Origin: Caenibius sp. WL
Lineage (GTDB): Bacteria; Pseudomonadota; Alphaproteobacteria; Sphingomonadales; Sphingomonadaceae
Reading direction: 5' to 3'
DNA: 64,000 nucleotides
Assembly: GCF_019803445.1 (NCBI RefSeq)
Contig: NZ_CP081844.1
Coordinates: 2,864,501-2,928,500, forward strand
A program made the position numbers and the translations under genes. Shown piece by piece: positions 9,121 to 17,329 of the stretch. Positions within the stretch are counted from its first letter, which is position 1, and each line of letters begins with the position of its first letter. The notes under the pieces were generated by a model. That model did no database searches, was not told the origin of the DNA, and was given only the letters and a program-made list of their open reading frames with translations.

Positions 9121-9435
9121 TTACTCCTTGCAGTAAAGTTGGTAGAGGGTGGAAAGCAGCGTCTCGGCGCGCGGATCGGAGATACGATACCACAGCGTCT
9201 GGCTCTCACGCCGGAACGATACCAGCCCTTCCTCACGCATCTTTGCCAGATGCTGAGACAGCGCCGACTGGGATAGACCAACATCGTTGGCGAGGTCCGT
9301 AACCGACCGCTCGCCATGTTCGACCAACTTGCAGAGCATCATCAGGCGGCGGCGATTGCCAATCGCTTTCAACATATCCGCAACCTCACCAGCTTTCGCC
9401 TCGAACGTGCCGAGATCTATCGGGGGTTTAATCAT
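9121..9435 (-). CDS. bigR: BigR/SqrR-like ArsR-family repressor
   Basis: A 104-residue winged helix-turn-helix repressor of the ArsR family; the recognition region is LANDVGLSQSALSQHLAKMR (about 48-67). It has exactly two cysteines, Cys35 in MLCKL and Cys102 near the C-terminus (YCKE). This matches the pair that forms a disulfide or polysulfide bridge in the sulfide sensors BigR, YgaV and SqrR. It is divergent from the MBL gene and co-directional with the rhodanese gene. Two ATTAG-N6-CTAAT palindromes in the divergent region are its likely operators. Derepression by reactive sulfur is inferred from the family. Confidence 0.88.
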   Translation of the reverse strand: MIKPPIDLGTFEAKAGEVADMLKAIGNRRRLMMLCKLVEHGERSVTDLANDVGLSQSALSQHLAKMREEGLVSFRRESQTLWYRISDPRAETLLSTLYQLYCKE

Positions 9436-9449
9436 GAGGCAATCCTAAC

Positions 9450-9498
9450 ATTAGACGTTGCTAATATAGGAGACACCTATATATTAGCAAGTGCTAAT
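9450..9498. promoter_or_regulatory. Two ATTAG-N6-CTAAT palindromes (BigR-type operators)
   Basis: Two 16-base palindromes of identical pattern, ATTAGACGTTGCTAAT (9450-9465) and ATTAGCAAGTGCTAAT (9483-9498), lie 33 bases apart centre to centre, about three helical turns. They fill the gap between the repressor start (9435) and the MBL start (9509), so they can control both directions. The right one overlaps the MBL ribosome-binding region. Confidence 0.75.
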
Positions 9499-9508
9499 GG
9501 AGACTAAT

Positions 9509-10399
9509 ATGAATCCCGGCCCCATGATCGAAGCTTTCTTCGACGAACCCACCAACACGATCAGCTATCTGGTGGCTGATCCGGCAACGCGCGCGGCTGC
9601 GGTGATCGACCCGGTGCTGGATTTCGATGCAGCCAGCGGCGAAGCCGATGCTCGCTCAGCGATTCGAATTCTCGACGCCGCCCGGACAAAGGGTTGGCGT
9701 ATCGTCATGGTGCTGGAAACCCATGCCCATGCCGACCACCTCTCAGCCGCGCGTTTTATCAAGGCGCGCACGGGTGCGTGGATCGGCATAGGCGAACATA
9801 TTCGCACCGTGCAGCGCATCTTTCGGCCCGTTTTTGCGATGGATGATCTGGCAACCGACGGTTCGGACTTCGATCGGCTGTTCGCGGATGGTGAACAATT
9901 CACATTGGGCGAACTGGCGATTGAGGTGATGCACGTTCCCGGCCACACCCCGGCCGACGTGGCCTATCGGATCAGCGATGCCGTGTTTGTGGGCGATACC
10001 CTATTCATGCCCGATTATGGCACGGCGCGGGCGGATTTCCCCGGCGGTGATGCTCGGGCACTTTACCATTCGATCCGCCGGGTGCTGAGCTGGCCCGATG
10101 AAACCCGTCTGTTCATGTGCCATGACTACAAGGCTCCGGGCCGCAACGACTATCGCTGGGAAACCACGGTCGGCGAGGAGCGACGCAGCAGTGTCCATGT
10201 TCATGATGGGGTGAGCGAGGCAGAATTCGTCGCCATGCGTGAAGCGCGCGACGCGGCTCTCTCCGCGCCGAAGCTGCTGCTGCCCTCGATCCAGGTCAAC
10301 GTGCGTGCCGGACGTTTCCCGCCGGCGGAAGCCAATGGAGTGCGCTATCTCCGACTGCCCGTTCGACTTGCCTCGACCATGGAAGGGAGCATGGCGTGA
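9509..10399 (+). CDS. blh: MBL-fold persulfide dioxygenase-like protein (Blh type)
   Basis: A 296-residue metallo-beta-lactamase-fold enzyme. The metal motif THAHADH (His72, His74, Asp76, His77) is followed by HVPGHTPADVAY and VGDTLFMPDYG, as in ETHE1/Blh persulfide dioxygenases, which oxidise glutathione persulfide to sulfite. The ATG at 9509 is preferred over GTG 9491 or ATG 9497: GGAG lies six bases upstream and the earlier starts fall inside an operator. It is divergent from the BigR-like repressor; together with the rhodanese gene it forms a sulfide detoxification unit. Whether it is a true dioxygenase rather than another MBL hydrolase is not proven. Confidence 0.88.
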   Translation: MNPGPMIEAFFDEPTNTISYLVADPATRAAAVIDPVLDFDAASGEADARSAIRILDAARTKGWRIVMVLETHAHADHLSAARFIKARTGAWIGIGEHIRTVQRIFRPVFAMDDLATDGSDFDRLFADGEQFTLGELAIEVMHVPGHTPADVAYRISDAVFVGDTLFMPDYGTARADFPGGDARALYHSIRRVLSWPDETRLFMCHDYKAPGRNDYRWETTVGEERRSSVHVHDGVSEAEFVAMREARDAALSAPKLLLPSIQVNVRAGRFPPAEANGVRYLRLPVRLASTMEGSMA

Positions 10400-10571
10400 G
10401 GATCGCGCCACGTACGAATGCCATGAAGGCGACGCTCACCGATCAAGCGGGCGCTGGCCACCCGATTGGGCTTGCCAAAGCGGCCCTTGGTTCAAAAGGC
10501 ATCCAGAAAATTGGGGCTATTCGCAGGCTAGGCATAGACTAACAAATGCCCATGACGATAGCGCCGCAACC

Positions 10572-10772
10572 ATGAGTGTTATAGCGACCATCATGAATTC
10601 GTCGACGGGCTTGGCCATCCAGAAGATGAAGTTCGAGCGCATGCCCAAACCGTGGGTGACGTTCCATCTGGAAACAGGCGAACAGGTTACAGCCGACCGC
10701 GTCCATGTCGGCAAACCGGCTCCTGGCAAGTTCATCACTCCAGTGGAAGTCTGGGTAACACCCAAGGAATGA
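10572..10772 (+). CDS. Possible small protein of unknown function
   Basis: A 66-residue frame starting MSVIATIMNSSTGLAIQKMK and ending VEVWVTPKE. The second half reads like a small beta-rich domain (PWVTFHLETGEQVTADRVHV). No convincing ribosome-binding site was found and a frame of similar length runs opposite, so this is tentative. It lies in the 550-base gap between the MBL gene and nhaA, where nothing else is evident. Confidence 0.35.
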   Translation: MSVIATIMNSSTGLAIQKMKFERMPKPWVTFHLETGEQVTADRVHVGKPAPGKFITPVEVWVTPKE

Positions 10773-11075
10773 ACACCCATTCATGAAGCGCCAACATCAC
10801 GATTGTTCCGGGCCCTCAACACGTTCCCTGGAACCAGCCGTACATTCATCCTGCCATGGAACCTGACGGACGGCAGCTTTCGAAACCCTGAAATGGTCTA
10901 AATGGCAGAGGAGTCGGGATAAGCCGACTGTCAGCTATCGACTGGGCTGCCCTTGAACCGGCCATTCGCCGTGGATTTTATTGCTCTCATAGGGCTGCGG
11001 TGCAATAGGTCTGCGTGGGTGTTCGTTTCCCTCTTGAGAAGCGGGCAGGGTCTTGCGCTGGTCGGGCCGCCAGCG

Positions 11076-12290
11076 ATGATCCCTTTCGCCCGGACACTCT
11101 CAGTGAAGCTTAAAGTTCATTCCCGACCAAGTGCTATCCGCAAGTTTCTCGAAGCACAGTCCTCTGCTGGGCTGGTGCTAATGGCGGCGGCTATCGTCGC
11201 CCTTCTCATCGCCAATTCCCCCCTTGGGCCGGGCTATGAAGCGATGCTTCATGGTTATATCGGCCCGCTCTCATTAGCTCATTGGATTAACGACGGTCTT
11301 ATGGCCGTGTTCTTCCTTCTCGTGGGGCTGGAAATAAAGCGCGAGATGCTGGACGGTCAGCTTTCGACGTGGCCCAGACGCATTTTATCTGGCGTCGCTG
11401 CCTTGGGGGGCATGATCGTACCCGCGTTGATCTATCTCGCTTTCAATCGTGGTCCAACTCAAGCCGGATGGGCAATACCAGCAGCAACGGATATTGCATT
11501 TGCACTTGGTGTGATCGCGTTGCTCGGCGACCGCGTTCCCGCATCGTTGCGTGTTTTTCTCGCAGCCCTTGCGATCATTGATGATCTCGGGGCTGTCGTG
11601 ATCATAGCAATTTTTTACACGGAAGCACTGTCTTTGCCGAACCTCGGCGGAGCAGTGATCGCGCTCGCCTTGCTGTTTGCACTGAACCGAGGCGGAGTGA
11701 AGCAGCTTTCACCTTATCTAGCCATCGGGTTGATACTGTGGGTACTACTCTTGCGATCTGGGGTTCATGCCACACTGGCAGGCGTCATGCTTGCCTTGAC
11801 CATCCCGATTGAGCGCACGCCCACTCAACCTGACGCAGCCTCCCAAAGCCCCCTGCACCGGTTGGAACATGTTCTGCATCGCCCGGTGGCCTTCATCGTG
11901 CTTCCGATCTTTGGTTTGGCCAACGCTGCAGTCCCCCTACTCGGCCTCCCGCTAGGCACATTCGTTGCTCCTGTTACGGTGGGCGTCGCACTCGGCCTAC
12001 TATTGGGTAAAGTCGTAGGAGTGTTCGGCTTCGCAACGTTAGCTGTTCAACTGAAGCTTGCTGATATACCAGCACAGGCGAGCCGGTTTCAGCTTCTGGG
12101 GGTAGCGCTGTTGTGCGGGATCGGGTTTACAATGAGTATCTTTATTACGTTATTGGCTTTCCCAACGAGCCCACTCCTACAGTCTGAGGCAAAGATTGGC
12201 GTACTGATTGGCTCTCTGGCATCCGGCCTGCTGGGTTATATAATTCTGCGCTTCGCGAACTCTGAACGAACGACCGAGCCCTTAAAGTAA
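11076..12290 (+). CDS. nhaA: NhaA Na+/H+ antiporter
   Basis: A 404-residue inner-membrane antiporter with the NhaA core. The sodium-site aspartates are visible as the DD pair at 169-170 ([12 protein letters not shown]), and the helix-IV unwound region is present ([13 protein letters not shown], Asp139). About twelve membrane segments follow the family pattern, with [13 protein letters not shown] near the C-terminus. The frame opens at 10953, but the ATG at 11076 gives the normal family length. It exports sodium at alkaline pH. It lies about 100 bases before a DUF389 gene. Confidence 0.95.
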   Translation: MIPFARTLSVKLKVHSRPSAIRKFLEAQSSAGLVLMAAAIVALLIANSPLGPGYEAMLHGYIGPLSLAHWINDGLMAVFFLLVGLEIKREMLDGQLSTWPRRILSGVAALGGMIVPALIYLAFNRGPTQAGWAIPAATDIAFALGVIALLGDRVPASLRVFLAALAIIDDLGAVVIIAIFYTEALSLPNLGGAVIALALLFALNRGGVKQLSPYLAIGLILWVLLLRSGVHATLAGVMLALTIPIERTPTQPDAASQSPLHRLEHVLHRPVAFIVLPIFGLANAAVPLLGLPLGTFVAPVTVGVALGLLLGKVVGVFGFATLAVQLKLADIPAQASRFQLLGVALLCGIGFTMSIFITLLAFPTSPLLQSEAKIGVLIGSLASGLLGYIILRFANSERTTEPLK

Positions 12291-12395
12291 AAGAACGGGC
12301 TTCACCGCTTCATTGGCGTAACTGCTCATCTGCCTTTACACACGACTGCGATGGCAAATCTATTCGAAGCCCCCTAACACTAGCTTTGCAGCGAA

Positions 12396-13988
12396 GTGAG
12401 GGACCTGAGGGTGAACAGCGAAGAGTCCGAAATCGATACCCGGTTCAAGCGACTGAAGCTGAAACTGATGCGATGGCGCGTGCGTGTCGCCCGCGTTGTC
12501 TTGCTACCCGAACTCTCGCCCAAAGACGCTTTCGAACTGCGCCACAAGGTGATGGATGAAGGCGCGCTGACACAGGGCTACATCCTAATGTGCGCGCTGT
12601 CTGCGGGCATCGCCACCCTGGGGCTCCTGCAATCATCCACCGCGGTGGTGATCGGAGCGATGCTGATTTCTCCCTTGATGAGCCCGATCGCCGCACTCGG
12701 TTTCGGGTTCGCCTCGCTGGACGGGCAGCGCATCCGCGATGCCATACGTGTCGTCATCGTAGGGGCCTTGATCGGCATTTTCACCGGCATGCTGTTGACC
12801 TGGCTCAGTCCGATCCGGAACGCTACGCCCGAAATCCTCGCCCGAACCGAGCCGACCCTGCTTGACCTCGGGGTCGCCCTCCTGTCGGGTATCGCAGGCG
12901 GATATGCCACCGTGCGTGGGCAGGGCGGAACCGCCATCGGTGTAGCCATCGCCACCGCCCTGATGCCGCCGCTGGCCACTGTGGGATACGGGCTCGGCGT
13001 GTTCCAGCCTGTGTTCGCACTGGGCGCGTTCCTGCTCTTCCTGACCAACCTATCCGCCATCGCTTTCGCTTTCGCACTGGTTGCAAGGCTGAGCGGCGCG
13101 GCGCGGCCGTTCCGCAATGTGGAATGGAAACCGCACTACGTGGCCGCCGGACTGGCGGCGTTTCTGGTCCTGGCGACACCTCTCGCGCTCACTCTGGTGC
13201 GTGTCACACATGAAGCATCGCTGCGTCTTGCTGCAAGAAACGCCATCCTGAACACAATCGACCACAGCGGTGTGAGCATCGCGCAACTTGACGTGAGTTG
13301 GTCCTTGACAGGTGATCCTCATGTCAGTGCCGTTGTTGTGACCCCGCAGTACGAGGCCAATGCGGAAAATGCTCTGCGCGAGCGATTGGCTCGAATCGAA
13401 GGGAACAAGATCCAGGTCAATCTGCAGCAGATCCTCGCGGCGGATTTCCCTTCGCAAACACGGGCAATGATCGATGCGGCAATGGAACGCACGGTCACGG
13501 GGATCGCAGCCGATGTGCCCCCCTTCGAACGGGTGAGGACGAGTATCGGGCTGCCGACGCGTGGCATCTGGACCAACAGAGCCGAGCGCGTCATCAATAT
13601 CGAGCCACTGGCTGCACCGGGCTGGACCTTTGCCGATTATCGGGACGCGGAGCGCCGGGCCAATGCCGCGTCCGCTGGTTGGGCAGTGCGCTTGCTCCCA
13701 CCCGTAAGTGCCCAGTTGCGTGTCCCGCTTTCGGGCACCACTCCGTCCGGAGCCGAAGGCGAAATCTCGCTGGGCGATGCGGTCTGGGCACTGCAGCGCT
13801 GGGGGATGACGGAGGTCGGCATAGCCTCGTCGGACGATCAGGACGGTCGGGCCTTGACCAATTCCCTGCGTGCTGAAGGGATTGCCTCGCACCCGCTTGA
13901 GAATGCTACGGCACCGACCGGAATGGCCTTGATCCAAGTGGTAGGCCCGCCACCTTCCAGACAGAGAGAAGGGACGCCGCCGACTTGA
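12396..13988 (+). CDS. DUF389 membrane protein
   Basis: A 530-residue membrane protein. Residues 50-250 hold a conserved hydrophobic core of about six helices with the DUF389 motifs VIGAMLISPLMSPI and GIAGGYATVRGQGG, and IATALMPPLATVGYG. The long soluble C-terminal part (about 270-530) is less conserved. The first start is GTG 12396; GTG 12411 has a GAGGG nearby and could be the true one. It lies 105 bases after nhaA on the same strand, which hints at a shared ion-stress role, but the family's transport function is unknown. Confidence 0.85.
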   Translation: MRDLRVNSEESEIDTRFKRLKLKLMRWRVRVARVVLLPELSPKDAFELRHKVMDEGALTQGYILMCALSAGIATLGLLQSSTAVVIGAMLISPLMSPIAALGFGFASLDGQRIRDAIRVVIVGALIGIFTGMLLTWLSPIRNATPEILARTEPTLLDLGVALLSGIAGGYATVRGQGGTAIGVAIATALMPPLATVGYGLGVFQPVFALGAFLLFLTNLSAIAFAFALVARLSGAARPFRNVEWKPHYVAAGLAAFLVLATPLALTLVRVTHEASLRLAARNAILNTIDHSGVSIAQLDVSWSLTGDPHVSAVVVTPQYEANAENALRERLARIEGNKIQVNLQQILAADFPSQTRAMIDAAMERTVTGIAADVPPFERVRTSIGLPTRGIWTNRAERVINIEPLAAPGWTFADYRDAERRANAASAGWAVRLLPPVSAQLRVPLSGTTPSGAEGEISLGDAVWALQRWGMTEVGIASSDDQDGRALTNSLRAEGIASHPLENATAPTGMALIQVVGPPPSRQREGTPPT

Positions 13989-14203
13989 TTATGCGTCTTG
14001 AGCGGGAGCCTGCTCGCCCGCTATCAGGGCGAACTTTTGTGACGTGTGTCATCCGCGCAGCACCAGAACATCTCGGCCGGAGGCTGAATATCCAGTTGGC
14101 TTGACGTGGCGCGTGCGAGCAACGAACCTATTTGGTGATAAACCTCTTTCCTACACGGAACAAAAAGTGAATATGGAGGCTTCCTTATGAGTCGGAGGAA
14201 CCC

Positions 14204-14296
14204 ATGCTTATCATCGATGCTGGTCTGATTTGCGCATTCGCGGCGCTGATCACCGCGATTTCCTCGCTGGTTTGGTCGTTGCGGCGCAAATCATGA
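14204..14296 (+). CDS. 30-residue single-helix membrane peptide
   Basis: ATG at 14204 opens a 30-codon frame encoding one hydrophobic helix (LICAFAALITAISSLVW) flanked by an N-terminal Asp and a basic tail RRKS. A strong ribosome-binding site (GGAGG, 6 bases upstream) supports translation. No homologue is recognised. It follows DUF389 by about 215 bases, and a second short membrane protein follows. Confidence 0.5.
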   Translation: MLIIDAGLICAFAALITAISSLVWSLRRKS

Positions 14297-14428
14297 GAAC
14301 TGTTCTGCTGTGCCGAGCCACACGGTAAGGGGCTAGCTTGCTGAGCTAGCCGGATTCTGGTGAAGTGCGTGATTGACGTCTGCGAGGATCGCCCACATTC
14401 TTTCCCATGGATCGAATACGAGGACCAG

Positions 14429-14563
14429 ATGGCGAGAGACTGGGAAGACCGGATCAACCCTCCGAGCAAAGCTGAAGAACGTCTTATGCGCCTGGAGTTT
14501 GGGTTGCTTCTCCTGGGCTGGTTCGCTGCGGGAGCTTTTGTCGTTACGGTGCTGTTGAAATAG
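14429..14563 (+). CDS. Small membrane protein of unknown function
   Basis: A 44-residue protein: a charged N-terminus (MARDWEDRINPPSKAEERLM) and one C-terminal hydrophobic helix (FGLLLLGWFAAGAFVVTVLL). The frame could start at GTG 14360 (67 residues), but the ATG at 14429 has GAGGA just upstream and gives a compact tail-anchored layout. It is the second tiny membrane protein within 250 bases; a function is not recognisable. Confidence 0.5.
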   Translation: MARDWEDRINPPSKAEERLMRLEFGLLLLGWFAAGAFVVTVLLK

Positions 14564-14738
14564 CGAGAGCCCGGCTGAGCATTGCACTATGCCGTGAGCC
14601 CGAGTGTCTGACATCAAAGGCTTGCCCGCTCTCCTGTTAGCTCTGCAAGGTGTGCTGCGCTGCAGGCCTGAGTTTGCTAAAAACGGCAAGTGCTCAACCG
14701 TGCCGATGTAGTTTGATTCGGCCGAAAATGAGGTGACT

Positions 14739-15317
14739 ATGCGGTTGATTGGTCCCGCCTCTCTTGCTCTCATGATTGCTCTTTCCGCATCAGCGGGCGT
14801 GCCGGCATCAGCCAGGTCCGGCTCTACCTGGCTTAATGATCTCGTGGGCGCGCGAGCCGGCCAGGCCGAAGCGGAGTTACAAAGACGGGGCTATCGTAAT
14901 GTGCGCGGTGAGAAAGGTGACGATCGCAGCTATGCCTATTGGTGGAGCGAAGATCGCAACCAGTGCGTATCGATCGCGACAGCGAATGGCCGCTATGAAT
15001 CCATCACTCCGACGACCGCGCCGGATTGCCGCATGTCACAAGACGATCGCGGTCGATCGGATCGCTATTTGGGCGATGTCCGCCGCTCGCGCCACCATAT
15101 GCCGGCACGAGGCATCAGCGATTTCACTGAACTTCAGTCCATTTGCAGAGCGGAAGCATCGGGAAGATTTGATCGGCGCCCAAGCGATTTGACAGTGAAT
15201 GCCCCTATCAGCCAGCGTAATGGTGCGATCGTGCAAGGCTGGTTCAATGAAGGGCGCCGCTCCAAGTTTTTCACTTGCCGCTTCGATGAGGATGGCCGAT
15301 TTGTCAGTGTGCTCTGA
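14739..15317 (+). CDS. Secreted protein of unknown function
   Basis: A 192-residue protein with a signal peptide (hydrophobic 8-20, cleavage near ASA). It then has a short conserved-looking domain (WLNDLVGARAGQAEAELQRR, then YAYWWSEDRNQCVSI), a pattern I associate with small periplasmic proteins of alphaproteobacteria. The C-terminal part contains a second Cys-containing segment (SICRAEASGRF ... FFTCRFDEDGRFVSVL). A GTG two codons earlier (14733) is an alternative start. It is followed after 58 bases by another secreted protein on the same strand. The function is unknown. Confidence 0.7.
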   Translation: MRLIGPASLALMIALSASAGVPASARSGSTWLNDLVGARAGQAEAELQRRGYRNVRGEKGDDRSYAYWWSEDRNQCVSIATANGRYESITPTTAPDCRMSQDDRGRSDRYLGDVRRSRHHMPARGISDFTELQSICRAEASGRFDRRPSDLTVNAPISQRNGAIVQGWFNEGRRSKFFTCRFDEDGRFVSVL

Positions 15318-15375
15318 CGCGTGGACGCGCATACGAGTGTATTGCTTTTCGCATCCGGTCATCGATAGATGAGCC

Positions 15376-15981
15376 ATGAAGTTTTCTCCTGGAAAGTCAG
15401 CGCTCTCATTCCTCTTTTCCGTTTACTTCGCCTTTCCGGCCGAAGCATCCGCAACTCCGCAATGCCTGACCGATGAAATGATCGAGGAAGCGATCGGAGA
15501 ACAGGTGCGCACCAGCACTCTTATCGTAAAAACACGAGGACTTCCCGAACTGCCGCTCTGTTCCGGTCTGACCCTGGCACAACATATCCAGCGCATGCGC
15601 GCCGCAGCCTTTCCGGAAGAACAGCAACGTGTCGAAGATCTGCGAGCCATGGTGCTCGAAAGAGAGCAAGCCGCTAAAGCGACAGCAGCGGCTGAAGCAG
15701 CTGCACAAACCGCAGCCCTGTCGCGCTCATCGATAATTGAGGACGCGCCGATCAACCGGTTCTTCGATCAGCCCGCGCCTGCCACAACGCACAAAAGGCG
15801 TAAGCCTGCAGCAGCCCGGGCCTCTCCTCCCCGATCATCGCCCAGGCGGTCATCAAGTTCGCGGTCCCACTATCCCAATTGCGGTGCAGTCCGTGCAGCC
15901 GGTGCAGCACCGATCCGTCGCGGACAGCCGGGCTACGCGCGCCATCTCGATCGCGATGGTGACGGTATCGCCTGTGAATAG
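15376..15981 (+). CDS. Secreted excalibur-domain protein
   Basis: A 201-residue exported protein. Residues 1-25 form a signal peptide ending near AEASA; a helical middle rich in Ala and Glu follows, then a basic Ser/Arg/Pro linker. The C-terminus is an excalibur calcium-binding domain: YPNCGAVRAAG, then the DRDGDGIACE loop that ends the protein. Such domains are often attached to SNase-like nucleases or occur alone; here there is no nuclease domain. It likely acts at the cell surface. Confidence 0.85.
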   Translation: MKFSPGKSALSFLFSVYFAFPAEASATPQCLTDEMIEEAIGEQVRTSTLIVKTRGLPELPLCSGLTLAQHIQRMRAAAFPEEQQRVEDLRAMVLEREQAAKATAAAEAAAQTAALSRSSIIEDAPINRFFDQPAPATTHKRRKPAAARASPPRSSPRRSSSSRSHYPNCGAVRAAGAAPIRRGQPGYARHLDRDGDGIACE

Positions 15982-16034
15982 AAGATAAATTCCGAGGACA
16001 AGCCAGCTTTCCTCGCCCATGCGCCGTCATTGCA

Positions 16035-16134
16035 TAAGCGTCATGACTGGAAAGTCACACGGCGAGAGCCAGCCATTCCACGGGATCAGGCGTCCTTGTG
16101 CGTTTGCAAATCCACACCGGGAAGACCTGTTACG
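16035..16134 (+). repeat. 100-base direct repeat, copy B
   Basis: 94 of 100 positions match 4152-4251 in the same orientation. This copy overlaps the last codons of the small minus-strand gene at 16130 and so marks the outer edge of the recombinase module. It may be a module-end sequence or part of an older duplication. Confidence 0.8.
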
Positions 16135-16348
16135 CCCCATCCCTGTTCAGAGCCTCGATCGCCGTTGCCAGGACCTCGATCCGCTCGCCCAGTTCTCGCG
16201 ACTTCTCAGCCCAGCTGCATATTATATGAGGATCGGATGATCCGGCCTGACCATCGGCTGCAATGGTCGCGGCATCTTCGGCGGCAATCGTGATGAGGGT
16301 AAACAGCCGACCGATCAACTGACGACGGAATTCCTGGTCTTCGCACAT
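16130..16348 (-). CDS. Small helical protein at the edge of the recombinase module
   Basis: A 72-residue frame beginning MCEDQEFRRQLIGRLFTLIT and ending EVLATAIEALNRDGA, predicted mostly helical. The frame is open further upstream, but the composition before this ATG does not look coding. It is divergent from the DUF3489-DUF2924-recombinase operon; such small genes could be part of the module. No function is known. Confidence 0.5.
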   Translation of the reverse strand: MCEDQEFRRQLIGRLFTLITIAAEDAATIAADGQAGSSDPHIICSWAEKSRELGERIEVLATAIEALNRDGA

Positions 16349-16559
16349 GGGCACACGAAGCCCGCACCTGCCGCGGAAGTCCATATCCAGCTTTTGGATC
16401 TCGCCAGCACATTCCATTCGACTTGTTCGCCAAAGCGAGCATTGGGTGCATTCAGAACAGCGGAACCCCGAAGAGGAACCACTGCCCTGACCGGCGCAAC
16501 CGGCAGGGCTTTGGGTGGTGGAAGCAGCACAGGGCTGCTTCGCAATGGAGAACCACCCG

Positions 16560-16913
16560 ATGCCCCGGAAAACCAGCACCACGCCCCGAACTGCCCTTTC
16601 CGCCAGGCGGCCGCGCAGGATGGCGCGTGAACCCAAAGCCATGCCGGCCCTCGAGGGCCCGGTCGATCATGCCGAGCCTGCTGACGGGGCCGAGGGATCT
16701 GCGCCTCCTCCCCCTGCCCCCAGCAAGACCGCACACCTTGTCATGCTGCTCCAGCGCCCGGAAGGCGCCACCCTTGTTGAGCTGATGGAAGCCACCGGCT
16801 GGCTGGCCCATACCACCCGGGCAGCGTTGACCGGGCTGCGCAGGAAAGGTCATGTGATTGCTCGCGGCAAGCGCGATGACGTAACCTGCTACTCGATCAT
16901 CGAGACGGCCTGA
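16560..16913 (+). CDS. DUF3489 protein
   Basis: A 117-residue protein with a basic, Pro/Ala-rich N-terminus. Its C-terminal domain (about 55-115) contains MLLQRPEGATLVELMEATGW and TRAALTGLRRKGHVIA, the winged-helix-like DUF3489 fold. The ATG at 16560 has GGAG nine bases upstream; the frame opens earlier at 16515. Its stop overlaps the next start (TGATG), so translation is coupled. In alphaproteobacteria this gene is characteristically found next to DUF2924 and a serine recombinase, which suggests DNA binding in recombination. The exact role is unknown. Confidence 0.85.
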   Translation: MPRKTSTTPRTALSARRPRRMAREPKAMPALEGPVDHAEPADGAEGSAPPPPAPSKTAHLVMLLQRPEGATLVELMEATGWLAHTTRAALTGLRRKGHVIARGKRDDVTCYSIIETA

Positions 16914-17329
16914 TGCCGGGAGATGTGAGCGGGCAACTGGCCGGGATGAAACACCTGTCTCCCGCACAGGTGCGCGAAGCCTGGCGCACAGTGACCGGCA
17001 AGCCCCTCCCCCTTGTCAGTCCTGCCCTGCTGCGCCTCGCCCTCGCCTGGGAGATCCAGGCCGGGGTCCTTGGCGGCCATTCCCGGGCTACTCAGCAAAC
17101 GCTCGCCCAGTTAGCGACCGGAAAGACCCGCACCCGCGGGACCTCGCCCGGTATGCGGTTGATGCGCGAATGGAACGGTATCCTGCATGTCGTCACTATC
17201 GACGAGGAGGGAGCTATTCGCTGGCAGGAGAAGGAATGGCGATCGCTTAGCGAAGTGGCCCGGGCAATCACCGGGACCCGCTGGTCGGGGCCTGCCTTCT
17301 TCGGATTAAAGCAGAAGGTCGCAGCATGA
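16913..17329 (+). CDS. DUF2924 protein
   Basis: A 138-residue protein of the DUF2924 family. It contains the family's ALLRLALAWEIQA segment, PGMRLMREWNGILHVVTIDE (about 76-95) and WRSLSEVARAITGTRWSGPAFFGLK near the end, the last resembling a short DNA-binding motif. It starts within the DUF3489 stop and ends overlapping the recombinase start by four bases (ATGA), the middle gene of a translationally coupled trio. It probably assists the recombinase, but no biochemical function is established. Confidence 0.88.
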   Translation: MPGDVSGQLAGMKHLSPAQVREAWRTVTGKPLPLVSPALLRLALAWEIQAGVLGGHSRATQQTLAQLATGKTRTRGTSPGMRLMREWNGILHVVTIDEEGAIRWQEKEWRSLSEVARAITGTRWSGPAFFGLKQKVAA

